From positions 248,001 to 312,000 of the forward strand of contig NZ_SLXD01000003.1 of assembly GCF_004340905.1 (NCBI RefSeq): 64,000 nucleotides of DNA, given 5' to 3'. The notes below the pieces were generated by a model, which was not told the DNA's origin, ran no database searches, and saw only the letters and a program-made list of their open reading frames with translations. The DNA comes from Rubrivivax gelatinosus (GTDB lineage: Bacteria > Pseudomonadota > Gammaproteobacteria > Burkholderiales > Burkholderiaceae_C). Position numbers and translations under genes: made by a program. How positions within the stretch are numbered: position 1 is the first letter of the stretch; every line of letters begins with the position of its first letter. Below are positions 26,938 through 36,834 of this stretch, in pieces.

Positions 26938-29900
26938 GTGCGCCTGTCCGAAACCTCGATCCGCCGCCCGGTGCTGGCGACGGTGATGTCGCTGCTGCTG
27001 CTGCTGATCGGCCTGGTCTCGTACCGCGAGCTGACGGTGCGCGAGTACCCGAAGATCGACGAGCCGGTGGTCACGGTGTCGACGACGCTGGTCGGCGCGG
27101 CCTCCGAGGTCATCGAGAGCCAGGTGACCAAGCCGCTCGAGGACTCGATCGCCGGCATCGACGGCGTCGACATCATGACCTCGATCTCGCGCACCGAACG
27201 CAGCCAGATCACGGTGCGCTTCAAGCTCGAGAAGGACCCGGACACCGCCGCCGCCGAGGTGCGCGACCGCGTCTCGCGTGTGCGCGGGCGGCTGCCGGAT
27301 GCGGTCGACGAGCCGGTCATCGCCAAGGTCGAGGCCGACGCCACGCCCACCGTCTGGATCGCCTACACCGGCGAAGGCGTCGACCCGCTGCAGCTCACCG
27401 AGGTGATCACGCGCGTCATCAAGCCGCGGCTGCAGACCGTGCCCGGCGTCGCCGACGTGCAGATCGGCGGCGACCGCGCCTACTCGATGCGCGTCTGGCT
27501 CGACCCCGACCGCCTGGCCGCGTACCGGCTGACGGTGCAGGACGTCGAGGACGCGCTGCGGGCGCAGAACCTGGAGGTGCCGGCCGGCCGCATCGAGAGC
27601 CGCCAGCGTGAGTTCAACGTCACCGCGCGCACCGATCTCAACACCGCGGCCCAGTTCGAGCAGGTGGCGCTGAAGACCGTCGCCGGCTACACGGTACGGC
27701 TGCGCGACGTCGCGCGCATCGAGGAGGGCGCGGCCAGCGAACGTTCGCGCGTGCGCCTGAACGGCGTGCCCTCGATCAGCACCGGCGTGATCCGCAACGC
27801 CACCGCCAACCCGCTGGACGTGTCCGCCGGCGTGCGCGCGCTGCTGCCCGAACTGCAGCGCGAGCTGCCGCCCGGCGTCACCGCGACGCTGGCCAACGAC
27901 AACTCGGTCTTCATCGACCGCTCCATCAAGGCCGTGTTCCACACCATCGCCGAGGCGGTGGTGCTGGTCGCGCTGGTCGTCTTCGTCTTCCTGCGCACGC
28001 TGCGTGCGTCCTTCATCCCGCTGGTGACGATCCCCGTCAGCCTGATCGGCAGCTTCGCGCTGATCGCCGTGGCCGGCTTCTCGATCAACACCCTGACGCT
28101 GCTGGCGCTGGTGCTGGCGATCGGCCTCGTCGTCGATGACGCGATCGTCGTGCTGGAGAACATCTTCCGCCACATCGAGGAGGGGCTGACGCCGTTCCAG
28201 GCGGCCTTGAAGGGCGTGCGAGAGATCAGCTTCGCGGTCGTCGCGATGACGCTGACGCTGGCCGCGGTGTTCGCGCCGCTGGCCTTCACGCCGGGGCGCA
28301 CCGGGCGGCTGTTCGGCGAGTTCGCGCTGACGCTGGCCGGCGCGGTGCTGGTCTCGGGCTTCGTCGCCCTGACGCTGACGCCGATGCTGTGCAGCAAGCT
28401 GCTGCGCCACGAGACGAATCCGACACGCTTTGACCGCTGGATGGAGCGCGGCCTGGAGCGCCTGTCGGCCGCCTACGGCCACGCGCTTGCGGCGGCGCTG
28501 AACCTGCGCTGGGCCGTCGTCGTGGTGATGCTGGCCTGCGCGGCCGCCAGTGCCGCGCTGTTCATGACCGCCAAGAGCGAGCTCGCGCCGATCGAGGACC
28601 GCGGCGTGATCATCATGCCGGTGCGTGCGCCCGACGGCTCAACGCTGGAGTACACCGCGCGCTACCTCGACGAGCTCGACGCGATCGCCGCCACCTACCC
28701 CGAGTTCGACCGGCGGTTCATGTTCGTCGGCGGCGGCCAGGTCTCCAGCGGCACCGCGGTGATGCGCACCACCGACTGGAGCGAACGCGATCGCACGACC
28801 CAGCAACTGGCGCAGGCCCTGCTGCCCGAGGTGCGCCAGCTGCCCGGCGTCAACGTCTTCCCGATCACCCCGCCCAGCCTGGGCCAGGGCTTTCGCGAGC
28901 GGCCGCTGAACTTCGTCGTCGTCAGCAGCGACTCCTACGACAACATGGCCAAGGCGACACGCGCGCTGATGGCCGAGATGGCACAGAACCCCAACCTCGT
29001 GCAGGTCGACAGCGACCTGGAGCTGAACAAGCCCGAGATCTACCTCGACGTCGACCGCCAGCGTGCCGCCGACATGGGGGTCTCGGTCGACGCCGTCGCG
29101 CGCACCGTCGAGACCATGCTCGGCAGCCGCAACGTCACGCGCTACAAACGCGACGCCGAGCAGTACGACGTCATCCTGCAGACCGGCACCAGCGGCCGCG
29201 CGACGCCGCAGGACATCGAGAAGCTCTTCGTGCGCAGCGCCGGCGGCGCGATGGTGCCGCTGTCCTCGCTGGTGAGCTTGCGCGAGTCGGTCAGCCCGCG
29301 CGAGCTGAACCACTTCAACCAGCGGCGTTCGGTCAGCATCACCGCCTCGCTGGCCCCGGGCTACTCGCTCGGCGAGGCGCTGGCCTTCATGGACGAGGCG
29401 GCGGCACGCACGCTGCCGGCCGGCTACGCGACCGAACTCAACGGCGTGAGCCGCGAGTTCCGTGCGTCCTCGGGCGCGCTGGGGCTCGTTTTCGTGCTCG
29501 CGCTGCTGTTCATCTTCCTCGTGCTGGCGGCGCAGTTCGAGAGCTTCATCGACCCCTTCGTGATCCTGCTGTCGGTGCCGCTGTCGATGGTCGGTGCGCT
29601 GCTCGCGCTCAAGCTCTCGGGCGGCACGCTGAACGTCTATTCGCAGATCGGGCTGGTGACGCTGGTCGGGCTGATCTCCAAACACGGCATCCTGATCGTC
29701 GAGTTCTCCAACCAGCTGCGCCGCCAGGGCAAGGCGATGCACGAGGCGGTCGTCGAGGCCGCCAGCCTGCGCCTGCGGCCGATCCTGATGACCACCGGCG
29801 CTATGGTGCTGGGTGCGCTGCCGCTGGCGCTGGCCAGCGGCGCCGGCGCCGAGAGCCGGCATCAGATCGGCTGGGTCATCGTCGGCGGCATGTCGCTGGG

Positions 29901-30003
29901 CACGCTGCTGACGATCTTCGTCGTGCCGACGGTCTACACGCTGCTGGCGCGCGAACGCGTGCCCGGCGAGATCACCGAGGCCGAGGCGGCGCCGGCCGCC
30001 TGA
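26938..30003 (+). CDS. RND efflux pump permease (HAE1 family)
   Basis: A 1021-residue inner-membrane drug/proton antiporter of the AcrB/MexB type. It begins LSETSIRRPVLATVMSL, with transmembrane helix 1. The duplicated architecture of 12 helices and two large periplasmic loops is apparent. The proton-relay pair of aspartates lies in GLVVDDAIVVLENI in helix 4, and the second half repeats the pattern with LVGLISKHGILIVEFSNQ. The porter-domain segments (QNPNLVQVDSDLELNKPEI, ADMGVSVDAVARTVETML) are typical of the MexK/VexK-like branch. It starts with GTG after a GGAGGG ribosome site. The substrate range cannot be predicted. Confidence 0.95.
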   Translation: MRLSETSIRRPVLATVMSLLLLLIGLVSYRELTVREYPKIDEPVVTVSTTLVGAASEVIESQVTKPLEDSIAGIDGVDIMTSISRTERSQITVRFKLEKDPDTAAAEVRDRVSRVRGRLPDAVDEPVIAKVEADATPTVWIAYTGEGVDPLQLTEVITRVIKPRLQTVPGVADVQIGGDRAYSMRVWLDPDRLAAYRLTVQDVEDALRAQNLEVPAGRIESRQREFNVTARTDLNTAAQFEQVALKTVAGYTVRLRDVARIEEGAASERSRVRLNGVPSISTGVIRNATANPLDVSAGVRALLPELQRELPPGVTATLANDNSVFIDRSIKAVFHTIAEAVVLVALVVFVFLRTLRASFIPLVTIPVSLIGSFALIAVAGFSINTLTLLALVLAIGLVVDDAIVVLENIFRHIEEGLTPFQAALKGVREISFAVVAMTLTLAAVFAPLAFTPGRTGRLFGEFALTLAGAVLVSGFVALTLTPMLCSKLLRHETNPTRFDRWMERGLERLSAAYGHALAAALNLRWAVVVVMLACAAASAALFMTAKSELAPIEDRGVIIMPVRAPDGSTLEYTARYLDELDAIAATYPEFDRRFMFVGGGQVSSGTAVMRTTDWSERDRTTQQLAQALLPEVRQLPGVNVFPITPPSLGQGFRERPLNFVVVSSDSYDNMAKATRALMAEMAQNPNLVQVDSDLELNKPEIYLDVDRQRAADMGVSVDAVARTVETMLGSRNVTRYKRDAEQYDVILQTGTSGRATPQDIEKLFVRSAGGAMVPLSSLVSLRESVSPRELNHFNQRRSVSITASLAPGYSLGEALAFMDEAAARTLPAGYATELNGVSREFRASSGALGLVFVLALLFIFLVLAAQFESFIDPFVILLSVPLSMVGALLALKLSGGTLNVYSQIGLVTLVGLISKHGILIVEFSNQLRRQGKAMHEAVVEAASLRLRPILMTTGAMVLGALPLALASGAGAESRHQIGWVIVGGMSLGTLLTIFVVPTVYTLLARERVPGEITEAEAAPAA

Positions 30004-30012
30004 GCGCCGCCT

Positions 30013-31290
30013 TCAGCCCAGCGAGTCGAAGGGCAGGACCTCGACCCGCTCGCCGGCGGCCACCGGCCCACGCTCGTGCGCGAGCACGATCAGGCCGTCG
30101 GCGCGGCTCATGCTGCTGAGCATGCCCGAGCCCTGGTCGCCGGTCGGCGTGACTTCCCAGTCGCCGTCGGCGCCGCGTGAGAGCACACCGCGCTGGAACT
30201 CGCTGCGGCCCGGGCGTTTCTTCAGCGCCACCGTGGCGCGGGCGACGACGGTCGGCAGCGGGCGCGGCGTTGCGCCGGCCAGGCGCAGCAGCGCGTCGCG
30301 TACCAGCACCTGGAAACACACCATCGCCGCCACCGGGTTGCCGGGCAGGCCGAAGAACAGCGTGCCGCCGTGCAGCCGGCCGATCGCCATCGGCCGCCCG
30401 GGGCGCAAGGCCAGGCGCCAGAACAGCACCTCGCCGGCGCCGGCCAGCACGGCACGCGTGTGGTCGGCGTCGCCGACGCTGACGCCGCCGGTGCTGACGA
30501 TCGCGTCGCACTCGGCGCCGGCGCGCAACGCGTCGGCGAGGGCCTGCCGGTCGTCGCGCACATGCCCCAGGTCGACGCCTTCGACGCCCAGGCCTGCGAG
30601 CAGCGCGCCCAGCGTCGTGTGGTTGCTGTCGTAGATGCCGCCGGGCGGCAAGGGCTCGCCGGGCGTGGTGAGTTCGTCGCCGGTGCTGAAGAAGGCGATG
30701 CGCGGCCGGCGGCGCACGGCGAGCGTCGCCTGGCCCAGCGAAGCGGCGAGGCCCAGGTCCGACGCGCGCAGCCGGCGGCCGGCGGATACGGCGACGCCGC
30801 CCTGGCGCAGGTCCTCGCCGCGGCGGCGGCAGTGCTGGCCGGCGCGCACGGCGCCGGCGGGGATCGTCACGCGGCCGTCGGCCAGCGTCACCAGTTCCTG
30901 CGGCACGACGCTGTCGTGGCCGGCCGGCAGCGGCGCGCCGGTCATGATGCGGATGCAGGCGTCGGCCGGCGCTGGGCCGTCGAAGCCGTGGCCGGCCAGC
31001 GCCTTGCCCGCGACCGGCAGCTCCGTCGCGCCGCCGGCGGCCAGCGCGGCGCCGGCGAACGAATAACCGTCCATCGCCGAGTTGTCCTGCGCCGGCACGT
31101 CCAGCGGCGAAACGAGGTCGACGGCCAGCACGCGGCCCAGCGCCTCCTTCAGCGGCAGGATCTCGGTGCCGGCGACCGGCTGCGCCAGGCGGGCAAGCGC
31201 GTCCTGCGCCGCGGCCAGCGGCAGGTCGGCTTCGCCGTGGCTCGCCAGGTCCTGGGCGATCGCCGCGATCGGCGTCATGGCCTCAGCCAT
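30013..31290 (-). CDS. moeA: Molybdopterin molybdenumtransferase MoeA (first copy)
   Basis: MoeA inserts molybdate into adenylylated molybdopterin. The 425-residue protein has the family blocks VPAQDNSAMDGYSF, CIRIMTGAPLPAGHDSVV, RRRGEDLRQGG, FFSTGDELTTPGEPL, STGGVSVGDADH and FFGLPGNPVAAMVCF. The start is either ATG at 31290, which overlaps the mobA stop by eight bases, or ATG at 31278 four codons in. It is the third gene of the moaA-mobA-moeA transcript. A second moeA-like gene lies 13 kb away; the two differ markedly in their linkers (this one has an extra 30-residue N-terminal stretch), so they are not a recent duplication. Confidence 0.94.
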   Translation of the reverse strand: MAEAMTPIAAIAQDLASHGEADLPLAAAQDALARLAQPVAGTEILPLKEALGRVLAVDLVSPLDVPAQDNSAMDGYSFAGAALAAGGATELPVAGKALAGHGFDGPAPADACIRIMTGAPLPAGHDSVVPQELVTLADGRVTIPAGAVRAGQHCRRRGEDLRQGGVAVSAGRRLRASDLGLAASLGQATLAVRRRPRIAFFSTGDELTTPGEPLPPGGIYDSNHTTLGALLAGLGVEGVDLGHVRDDRQALADALRAGAECDAIVSTGGVSVGDADHTRAVLAGAGEVLFWRLALRPGRPMAIGRLHGGTLFFGLPGNPVAAMVCFQVLVRDALLRLAGATPRPLPTVVARATVALKKRPGRSEFQRGVLSRGADGDWEVTPTGDQGSGMLSSMSRADGLIVLAHERGPVAAGERVEVLPFDSLG

Positions 31291-31861
31291 CGTTGAGCGT
31301 CTCCGGGGTGTTGAAGTTGGCGAACGCGGCCTCGTCGTCGAAGTCGACGGCGACACCGCCCATCGTGCGCAGCCAGTGCTCGACGCGGCGTTCGCCGCCG
31401 GAGAGCGCGGCTTGCAGCGTCTCGGCCAGCGCCGTGTCGACGAGGCAGAACACCGGATGGGTGCGCGCCGCCCGAGCGTAGCCGATCGGCGCGCCGCCAA
31501 GGCCGGCCGCCAGGCGTGCGACGAGGTCGGCCGGGAAAAACGGTGCGTCGCAGGGCACGACGGCCAGCCAGCGCGTGCGCGTGTGGCGCAAGCCGGCCAG
31601 CAGCCCGGCCAGCGGCCCGAGCGAGCCGGGCAGCGTGTCGGCCAGCACCGGCACGCCGAAGCCCGCGTAGGTGTCGAGATGGCGGTTGGCGCTGACGGCC
31701 AGCGCGCCGACCTGCGGCGCCAACCGTTCGAGCGCGTGCCAGGCCAGCGGCCGGCCGTTCCAGGCGAGCAGGCCTTTGTCGGCGCCGCCCATGCGCCGGC
31801 CCAGCCCGCCGGCGAGCACGAGGCCCGTGACCTCGTCGCGCGAGATCTCCGTGGCTGCCAT
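31283..31861 (-). CDS. mobA: Molybdenum cofactor guanylyltransferase MobA
   Basis: MobA joins GMP to molybdenum cofactor to make the MGD form used by DMSO-reductase-family enzymes. The 192-residue protein has the nucleotide-binding LVLAGGLGRRMGGADKGLL, the substrate segment PLAWHALERL, the metal-binding VVPCDAPFFPADL, and a C-terminal FANFNTPETL that is the family hallmark. Its ATG shares one base with the moaA stop (TGATG), and it overlaps moeA at its end. Its presence suggests that the organism has an MGD-dependent enzyme. Confidence 0.95.
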   Translation of the reverse strand: MAATEISRDEVTGLVLAGGLGRRMGGADKGLLAWNGRPLAWHALERLAPQVGALAVSANRHLDTYAGFGVPVLADTLPGSLGPLAGLLAGLRHTRTRWLAVVPCDAPFFPADLVARLAAGLGGAPIGYARAARTHPVFCLVDTALAETLQAALSGGERRVEHWLRTMGGVAVDFDDEAAFANFNTPETLNDG

Positions 31862-32979
31862 CAGCCGCCGATGTAGTGCATCTCGATGCGGCGCTCGCCT
31901 GGCGCGGCGGTGTGTTCGCCGCGCTGCTCGGAGTAGCGGTCGGCGCGTGCCGCCCAGACCAGCCCGATCGCGCCGGCGATCTGCAGGTCGCTCGCGCCGC
32001 CGCGCAGCAGCGTGCGCAGGTCGTGCCCGCGCGAGGCGAACAGACAGGTGAAGAGCTTGCCTTCGGTCGACAGCCGGGCGCGGCTGCAGTCGCCGCAGAA
32101 GGCCTTGGTGACGCTGGAGATCAGGCCGATCTCGCCGCGCCCGTCACGCCAGCGCCAGCGTTCGGCGGTCTCGTCGGGCGAGGCCGGCAGCAGCGGCTCC
32201 AGGCCGAAGGCGGCGTCCAGGCGCTCGCGCACCCGTTCCGACGGCAGCACCTCGTCCAGGCGCCAGCCGTTGCTCGTGCCGACATCCATGTACTCGATGA
32301 AACGCAGTCGCACCGCCGGGCCCCAGGTGTCGCGCACGTGGCGCGCCAGCGGCAGGATCTCGTGGTCGTTCACGCCTCGGCGCACGACCATGTTCAGCTT
32401 GACCGGCGCGAGGCCCGCTTCGAGCGCCGCGTCGACACCACGCAGCACGTCGGCGACCGGAAAGTCGACGTCGTTCATGCGCCGGAAGACCGCGTCGTCC
32501 AAGGCGTCCAGGCTCACCGTCACGCGCGTCAGCCCGGCCTCGCGCAGCGGGCGGGCCAGCCGCGCCAGCAGGCTGCCGTTGGTCGTCAGCGTCAGCTCGG
32601 GCGGCGTGCCGTCGACGGTGCGCAGCGTCGCGAGCTGTTCGACCAGCGTCGGCAGCTGCTTGCGCAGCAGCGGCTCGCCACCGGTCAGGCGGATCTTGCG
32701 CACGCCGTGGGCCAGGAAGACCGAGGCCACGCGCGTGATCTCCTCGAAGCTCAGCAGCGCCTCGTGGGGCAGGAAGCGGTAGCGCGTGTCGAAGACTTCG
32801 CGCGGCATGCAGTAGCCGCAGCGGAAGTTGCAGCGGTCGGTGACCGAGATGCGCAGGTCACGCAGCGGGCGCTCGAGCCGGTCGACAAGGTGTCCGCTCG
32901 GCGCTGCCGGGTCGGCAGGCACCACCAGCGGTGCCGCGGCCACGCGCAGATCGGCCAGAGGAATGACGCTTTCGCCCAT
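31861..32979 (-). CDS. moaA: GTP 3',8-cyclase MoaA
   Basis: The radical-SAM enzyme that performs the first step of molybdenum cofactor synthesis. The 372-residue protein holds the SAM cluster in CNFRCGYC (Cys50, Cys54, Cys57), [10 protein letters not shown], and the second 4Fe-4S cluster in [20 protein letters not shown]. It ends in the Gly-Gly tail (YIGG) needed for activity. The first 30 residues before [14 protein letters not shown] are an unconserved extension. A CACAAT hexamer lies only six bases upstream of the ATG, suggesting a leaderless transcript. Confidence 0.96.
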   Translation of the reverse strand: MGESVIPLADLRVAAAPLVVPADPAAPSGHLVDRLERPLRDLRISVTDRCNFRCGYCMPREVFDTRYRFLPHEALLSFEEITRVASVFLAHGVRKIRLTGGEPLLRKQLPTLVEQLATLRTVDGTPPELTLTTNGSLLARLARPLREAGLTRVTVSLDALDDAVFRRMNDVDFPVADVLRGVDAALEAGLAPVKLNMVVRRGVNDHEILPLARHVRDTWGPAVRLRFIEYMDVGTSNGWRLDEVLPSERVRERLDAAFGLEPLLPASPDETAERWRWRDGRGEIGLISSVTKAFCGDCSRARLSTEGKLFTCLFASRGHDLRTLLRGGASDLQIAGAIGLVWAARADRYSEQRGEHTAAPGERRIEMHYIGG

Positions 32980-33029
32980 CCCGCGATTGTGCCGGGTTGA
33001 CGTCCGGCAAGCGCGTCGGGGTCTCCCGG

Positions 33030-33656
33030 TCAGTTCCGGGGCTGGACGGTCTCGGCCCGGGCCGCGTCGTCGAGGTCGGCGCGGCGTGCGCCGTTGAAGC
33101 GCTTCATCCAGTAGGACTGGCGCATGTCCTCGATGCGGACTTCGCTGCCGGTGCGCGGCGCGTGGATGAACTTGCCGTCGCCGATGTAGATGCCGACGTG
33201 CGAGAAGGCGCGCCGCATCGTGTTGAAGAACACCAGGTCGCCGGGTTTGAGCTCGTCGCGCGAGACCTTGGTCAGCGCGCCGTCCTTGGCCTGCTGGTCG
33301 GCGCGGCGCGGCAGCACCAGGCCCAGGCTGCGTTCGAAGACGTGACGCGTGAAGCCGCTGCAGTCGAAACCTTCCTCGGCGCTGTTGCCGCCGCGGCGGT
33401 AGGGCACGCCGAGGAAGTTCATCGCCGACATCACCAGGTCGGACGCGGTGTCGCGCACCTGCTGGACGAGGCCCTGGGTGGTGTCCGACACGGCCGTTGC
33501 CGACGGCACCAGGCCCTTTTGCAGCAGCAGCTGCATTACGGCATCGCTGTTCTGGGAGGGGGTGGGCGGCGTTTCCGGGGCCGCCGAGGCGCCGAAGACT
33601 GCGGCGGCGGCGAAGCCGGCGACACAGAGGCGGAGAAGGCGGGGACGGAAAGGCAT
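33030..33656 (-). CDS. NlpC/P60 (C40) family cell-wall hydrolase
   Basis: A 208-residue secreted cysteine peptidase that would cleave peptide stems of peptidoglycan. A signal peptide covers residues 1-25 ([22 protein letters not shown]). The NlpC/P60 domain has the catalytic Cys99 in [12 protein letters not shown], His153 in [11 protein letters not shown] and His165 in FIHAP. ATG at 33656 is required for the signal peptide. A consensus-quality promoter ends only nine bases upstream of it, and no ribosome site is visible, so the mRNA is probably leaderless. It is a single gene. Confidence 0.93.
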   Translation of the reverse strand: MPFRPRLLRLCVAGFAAAAVFGASAAPETPPTPSQNSDAVMQLLLQKGLVPSATAVSDTTQGLVQQVRDTASDLVMSAMNFLGVPYRRGGNSAEEGFDCSGFTRHVFERSLGLVLPRRADQQAKDGALTKVSRDELKPGDLVFFNTMRRAFSHVGIYIGDGKFIHAPRTGSEVRIEDMRQSYWMKRFNGARRADLDDAARAETVQPRN

Positions 33657-33665
33657 CGGCGGGCG

Positions 33666-33694
33666 AGCATAGGGGCCAACCCCAGCAGTGTCAA
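33666..33694 (-). promoter_or_regulatory. Sigma-70 promoter of the NlpC/P60 gene
   Basis: On the minus strand TTGACA (33694-33689) and TATGCT (33671-33666) are separated by exactly 17 bases, the best sigma-70 promoter seen in the window. Transcription would begin around 33658-33660, within a few bases of the ATG at 33656. Confidence 0.75.
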
Positions 33695-33786
33695 CGTTGG
33701 CTGCAGGGGCACTATGCTCGGCCGTGCCGGATGCACGTTTCGAAGTTGTCGACGCGCAGGCCGGCGCACTGTCTTGGAGGGAACGC

Positions 33787-34779
33787 ATGTTCCGTGGATT
33801 GCTGTTGGAGAAGGGCGAGGGCGGCTTCGGCGCGCGCCTCGCGGAGATCGACGAATCGAGCCTGCCGGGTGCCGACGGCGCCGACGTGCTGGTGCAGCCC
33901 GAGTACTCGACGCTGAACTACAAGGACGCACTGGCGATCACGAACCGCGCGCCGGTCGTGCGTGCCTGGCCGATGGTGCCGGGCATCGACGGCGCCGGCA
34001 CCGTGCTGGAGAGCGCCCACCCGGACTGGAAGCCCGGCGACCGTTTCGTGCTCAACGGCTGGGGCGTCGGCGAGACGCACTGGGGCTGTCTGGCCGAACG
34101 TGCGCGCCTGAAGGGCGACTGGCTGGTCAAGCTGCCCGCGGCCTTCACGCCGCGCCAGGCGATGGCCATCGGCACCGCCGGCTACACGGCGATGCTGTGC
34201 GTGCTGGCATTGGAGGCGCACGGCGTCGTGCCCGGTGATGGCGAGGTGCTGGTCACCGGCGCCAGTGGCGGCGTCGGCAGCGTCGCGATCGCGCTGCTGG
34301 CCAGGCTGGGCCACCGCGTCGTCGCGGTCAGCGGCAAACCCGACGCGGCCGACTACCTGAAGTCGCTCGGCGCCGCCGAGGTGCTCGACCGCGCCGCGTT
34401 CACCGCCCCCGGCAAGCCGCTGCAGAAGGAACGCTGGGCCGCCGCCGTCGACGCCGTCGGCAGCCACACGCTGGCCAACGTGCTGGCGCAGACACGCTAT
34501 GGCGGCGTCGTCGCCGCCTGCGGCCTGGCGCAAGGCCTGGACCTGCCGGCCAGCGTCGCGCCGTTCATCCTGCGCGGCGTCACGCTGGCCGGCATCGACA
34601 GCGTGATGGCGCCCAAGGCGCGCCGCGAAGCCGCCTGGCAGCGCCTGGCGCGTGACCTCGATGCGACGCTGCTGGAGCGCATCGCGAGCGAGGTTTCACT
34701 GGATTTCGCGATCGCCAAGGCTGCCGAATTGATGGAAGGCAAGGTGACCGGGCGAGTGGTGGTGCGTATCGCCTCCTGA
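33787..34779 (+). CDS. acuI: Acryloyl-CoA reductase (AcuI/YhdH type)
   Basis: A 330-residue zinc-free medium-chain reductase. AcuI reduces acryloyl-CoA to propionyl-CoA with NADPH, a detoxifying step. The sequence matches E. coli Yhd[15 protein letters not shown] at the start, [43 protein letters not shown], the Rossmann [16 protein letters not shown], and [16 protein letters not shown] near the end. The ATG at 33787 has a GGAGGGA ribosome site. It is followed 57 bases later by a propionyl-CoA synthetase gene, so the pair would handle acrylate and propionate. Confidence 0.92.
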   Translation: MFRGLLLEKGEGGFGARLAEIDESSLPGADGADVLVQPEYSTLNYKDALAITNRAPVVRAWPMVPGIDGAGTVLESAHPDWKPGDRFVLNGWGVGETHWGCLAERARLKGDWLVKLPAAFTPRQAMAIGTAGYTAMLCVLALEAHGVVPGDGEVLVTGASGGVGSVAIALLARLGHRVVAVSGKPDAADYLKSLGAAEVLDRAAFTAPGKPLQKERWAAAVDAVGSHTLANVLAQTRYGGVVAACGLAQGLDLPASVAPFILRGVTLAGIDSVMAPKARREAAWQRLARDLDATLLERIASEVSLDFAIAKAAELMEGKVTGRVVVRIAS

Positions 34780-34836
34780 GTCAGCGGCTCGTCAGCGCCT
34801 GGTCTCTTAATCCGCGCCCATAACGAGGAGACAACG

Positions 34837-36738
34837 ATGACCGATTACGCCGAGTTTCATCGTCGATCGCTGCAGGATCGCGACGCGTTCTGGGCCGAAC
34901 AGGCCAGGCTGATCGACTGGCACAAGCCTTTCGAGCAGGTCTGCGACTACAGCCGGGCGCCGTTCGCGAAGTGGTTCGTCGGTGGCGAGACCAATCTCTG
35001 CCACAACGCCGTCGACCGCCACCTCGCGACGCGTGCCGACCAGAACGCGCTGATCTACGTCTCCACCGAGACGAACCAGGAGCGCATCTACAGCTACCGC
35101 GAACTGCACGCCGAGGTGCAGCGCATGGCCGCGACGCTGCAGAGCCTGGGCGTGAAGAAGGGCGACCGGGTGCTGGTCTACATGCCGATGGTCCCCGAGG
35201 CGGCGTTCGCGATGCTCGCCTGCACGCGCATCGGCGCGCTGCACTCGGTGGTCTTCGGCGGTTTCGCCAGCGTCAGCCTGGCCACGCGCATCGACGACGC
35301 CGAACCGACGGTCATCGTCAGCGCCGACGCCGGCAGCCGCGGCGGCAAGGTCGTGCCTTACAAGCCGCTGCTCGACGAGGCCATCCGCCTCGCCAACCAC
35401 AAGCCGCAGAAGGTGCTGATGGTCGACCGCGGCCTCGTCGCCTTCGACCGCGTCGAAGGCCGCGACGAGGACTACGCCAGCTGGCGCGAGTGCCACTTCA
35501 AGACCGAGGTGCCCTGCGAGTGGGTGGAGGCCACGCACCCGAGCTACACGCTCTACACCAGCGGCACCACCGGCAAGCCCAAGGGCGTGCAGCGCGACAC
35601 CGGCGGCTACGCCGTGGCGCTGGCCGCCAGCATGGAGAAGATCTACCTCTGCAAGCCGGGCGAGACCTTCTTCTCGACCAGCGACATCGGCTGGGTCGTC
35701 GGCCACAGCTACATCATCTACGGCCCGCTGCTCGGCGGCTGCGCGACCATCATGTACGAGGGCCTGCCGATCCGCCCCGACGCCGCCGTCTGGTGGAGCC
35801 TGGTCGAGAAGTACAAGGTCACCTCGATGTTCAGCGCGCCGACCGCGGTGCGCGTGCTGAAGAAGCAGGACCCGGCGGCGCTGAAGAAGCACGACCTGTC
35901 CAGCCTGCGCGCGCTGTTCCTCGCCGGCGAGCCGCTGGACGAGCCGACCGCGACCTGGATCGCCGACGCGCTGGGCAAGCCGATCATCGACAACTACTGG
36001 CAGACCGAAACCGGCTGGCCGATCCTCAGCCTGTGCAACGGCGTCGAGGCCGCGAAGAGCAAGTTCGGCTCGCCGGGCAAGGCGGTCTACGGCTACGACG
36101 TCAAGCTGCTCGACGAACACAGCGGCGAGGAGCTCAAGGGCGCCGGCCAGAAGGGCGTCGTCGCGATCGAGGGCCCGCTGCCGCCGGGCTGCATGCAGAC
36201 CGTCTGGCGTGACGACAAGCGTTTCGTCAACACCTACTGGAGCAGTGTGCCCAGCAAGCTGGTCTACAGCACCTTCGACTGGGGCATCCGCGACGAGGAC
36301 GGCTACTTCTTCATCCTCGGCCGTACCGACGACGTCATCAATGTCGCCGGCCACCGCCTGGGCACGCGCGAGATCGAAGAGAGCATCTCCAGCCATCCGA
36401 TGGTGGCCGAGGTCGCCGTCGTCGGCGTCGCGGACCACCTGAAGGGCCAGGTCGCGATGGCCTTCGCGGTGCTGAAGGACCCGTCGGTCATCGCCACCGA
36501 GGCCGACGCGCTGAAGCTCGAGGGGCAGGTGATGAAGCTCGTCGACGATCAGCTCGGCGCCGTCGCGCGCCCGGCGCGTGTGCGCTTCGTCGCCACGCTG
36601 CCCAAGACCCGTTCGGGCAAGCTGCTGCGCCGCGCGATCCAGGCCGTCTGCGAGGCCCGCGACCCGGGCGACCTGACGACGATCGAGGATCCGACGGCGC
36701 TGCAGCAGATCCGCGACCTCGTCACGCCCGCGGCCTGA
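34837..36738 (+). CDS. prpE: Propionate--CoA ligase PrpE-like
   Basis: A 633-residue ANL-superfamily acyl-CoA synthetase. The ATP-binding loop is TLYTSGTTGKPKGVQRD, A5 reads NYWQTETGWPI, A8 is the hinge GRTDDVINVAGHRLGTREIE, and the catalytic, regulatory Lys is in KTRSGKLLRR. The opening DYAEFHRRSLQDRDAFW and the LCHNAVDRH region are those of PrpE rather than Acs, which favours propionate over acetate. A GAGGAG ribosome site precedes the ATG. With acuI upstream it forms a small propionyl-CoA-producing pair; no methylcitrate-cycle gene is in view. Confidence 0.9.
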   Translation: MTDYAEFHRRSLQDRDAFWAEQARLIDWHKPFEQVCDYSRAPFAKWFVGGETNLCHNAVDRHLATRADQNALIYVSTETNQERIYSYRELHAEVQRMAATLQSLGVKKGDRVLVYMPMVPEAAFAMLACTRIGALHSVVFGGFASVSLATRIDDAEPTVIVSADAGSRGGKVVPYKPLLDEAIRLANHKPQKVLMVDRGLVAFDRVEGRDEDYASWRECHFKTEVPCEWVEATHPSYTLYTSGTTGKPKGVQRDTGGYAVALAASMEKIYLCKPGETFFSTSDIGWVVGHSYIIYGPLLGGCATIMYEGLPIRPDAAVWWSLVEKYKVTSMFSAPTAVRVLKKQDPAALKKHDLSSLRALFLAGEPLDEPTATWIADALGKPIIDNYWQTETGWPILSLCNGVEAAKSKFGSPGKAVYGYDVKLLDEHSGEELKGAGQKGVVAIEGPLPPGCMQTVWRDDKRFVNTYWSSVPSKLVYSTFDWGIRDEDGYFFILGRTDDVINVAGHRLGTREIEESISSHPMVAEVAVVGVADHLKGQVAMAFAVLKDPSVIATEADALKLEGQVMKLVDDQLGAVARPARVRFVATLPKTRSGKLLRRAIQAVCEARDPGDLTTIEDPTALQQIRDLVTPAA

Positions 36739-36744
36739 GCGCGC

Positions 36745-36760
36745 GCCCTCCGCGGAGGGC
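36745..36760. repeat. Perfect 16-base palindrome after prpE
   Basis: GCCCTCCGCGGAGGGC is self-complementary over 16 bases and lies six bases after the prpE stop. It can form a short hairpin or cruciform and may contribute to transcript ending. No T-tract follows. Confidence 0.45.
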
Positions 36761-36802
36761 GCCCCGCGGAGCGATGGAGCGGTGCCGCCGGCGCCGCCAG
36801 AC

Positions 36803-36834
36803 TCGGCCCCCGACGCTGATGCGAAGGGGGCCGA
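36803..36834 (+). promoter_or_regulatory. Hairpin that encloses the ligase ribosome-binding site
   Basis: TCGGCCCCC (36803-36811) pairs perfectly with GGGGGCCGA (36826-36834), a 9-bp stem with a 14-base loop. The second arm contains the only Shine-Dalgarno-like purine run and ends one base before the ATG at 36835, so folding would hide the ribosome site. Confidence 0.5.

Noticed and set aside
26431..28482. A 683-codon minus-strand frame opposite the RND genes
   Set aside because: It spans two well-supported genes on the other strand and has no recognisable motif, so it is a compositional shadow.
30013..32979. A molybdenum cofactor riboswitch before moaA
   Set aside because: The -10 box lies six bases from the ATG, leaving no leader to hold such an RNA.
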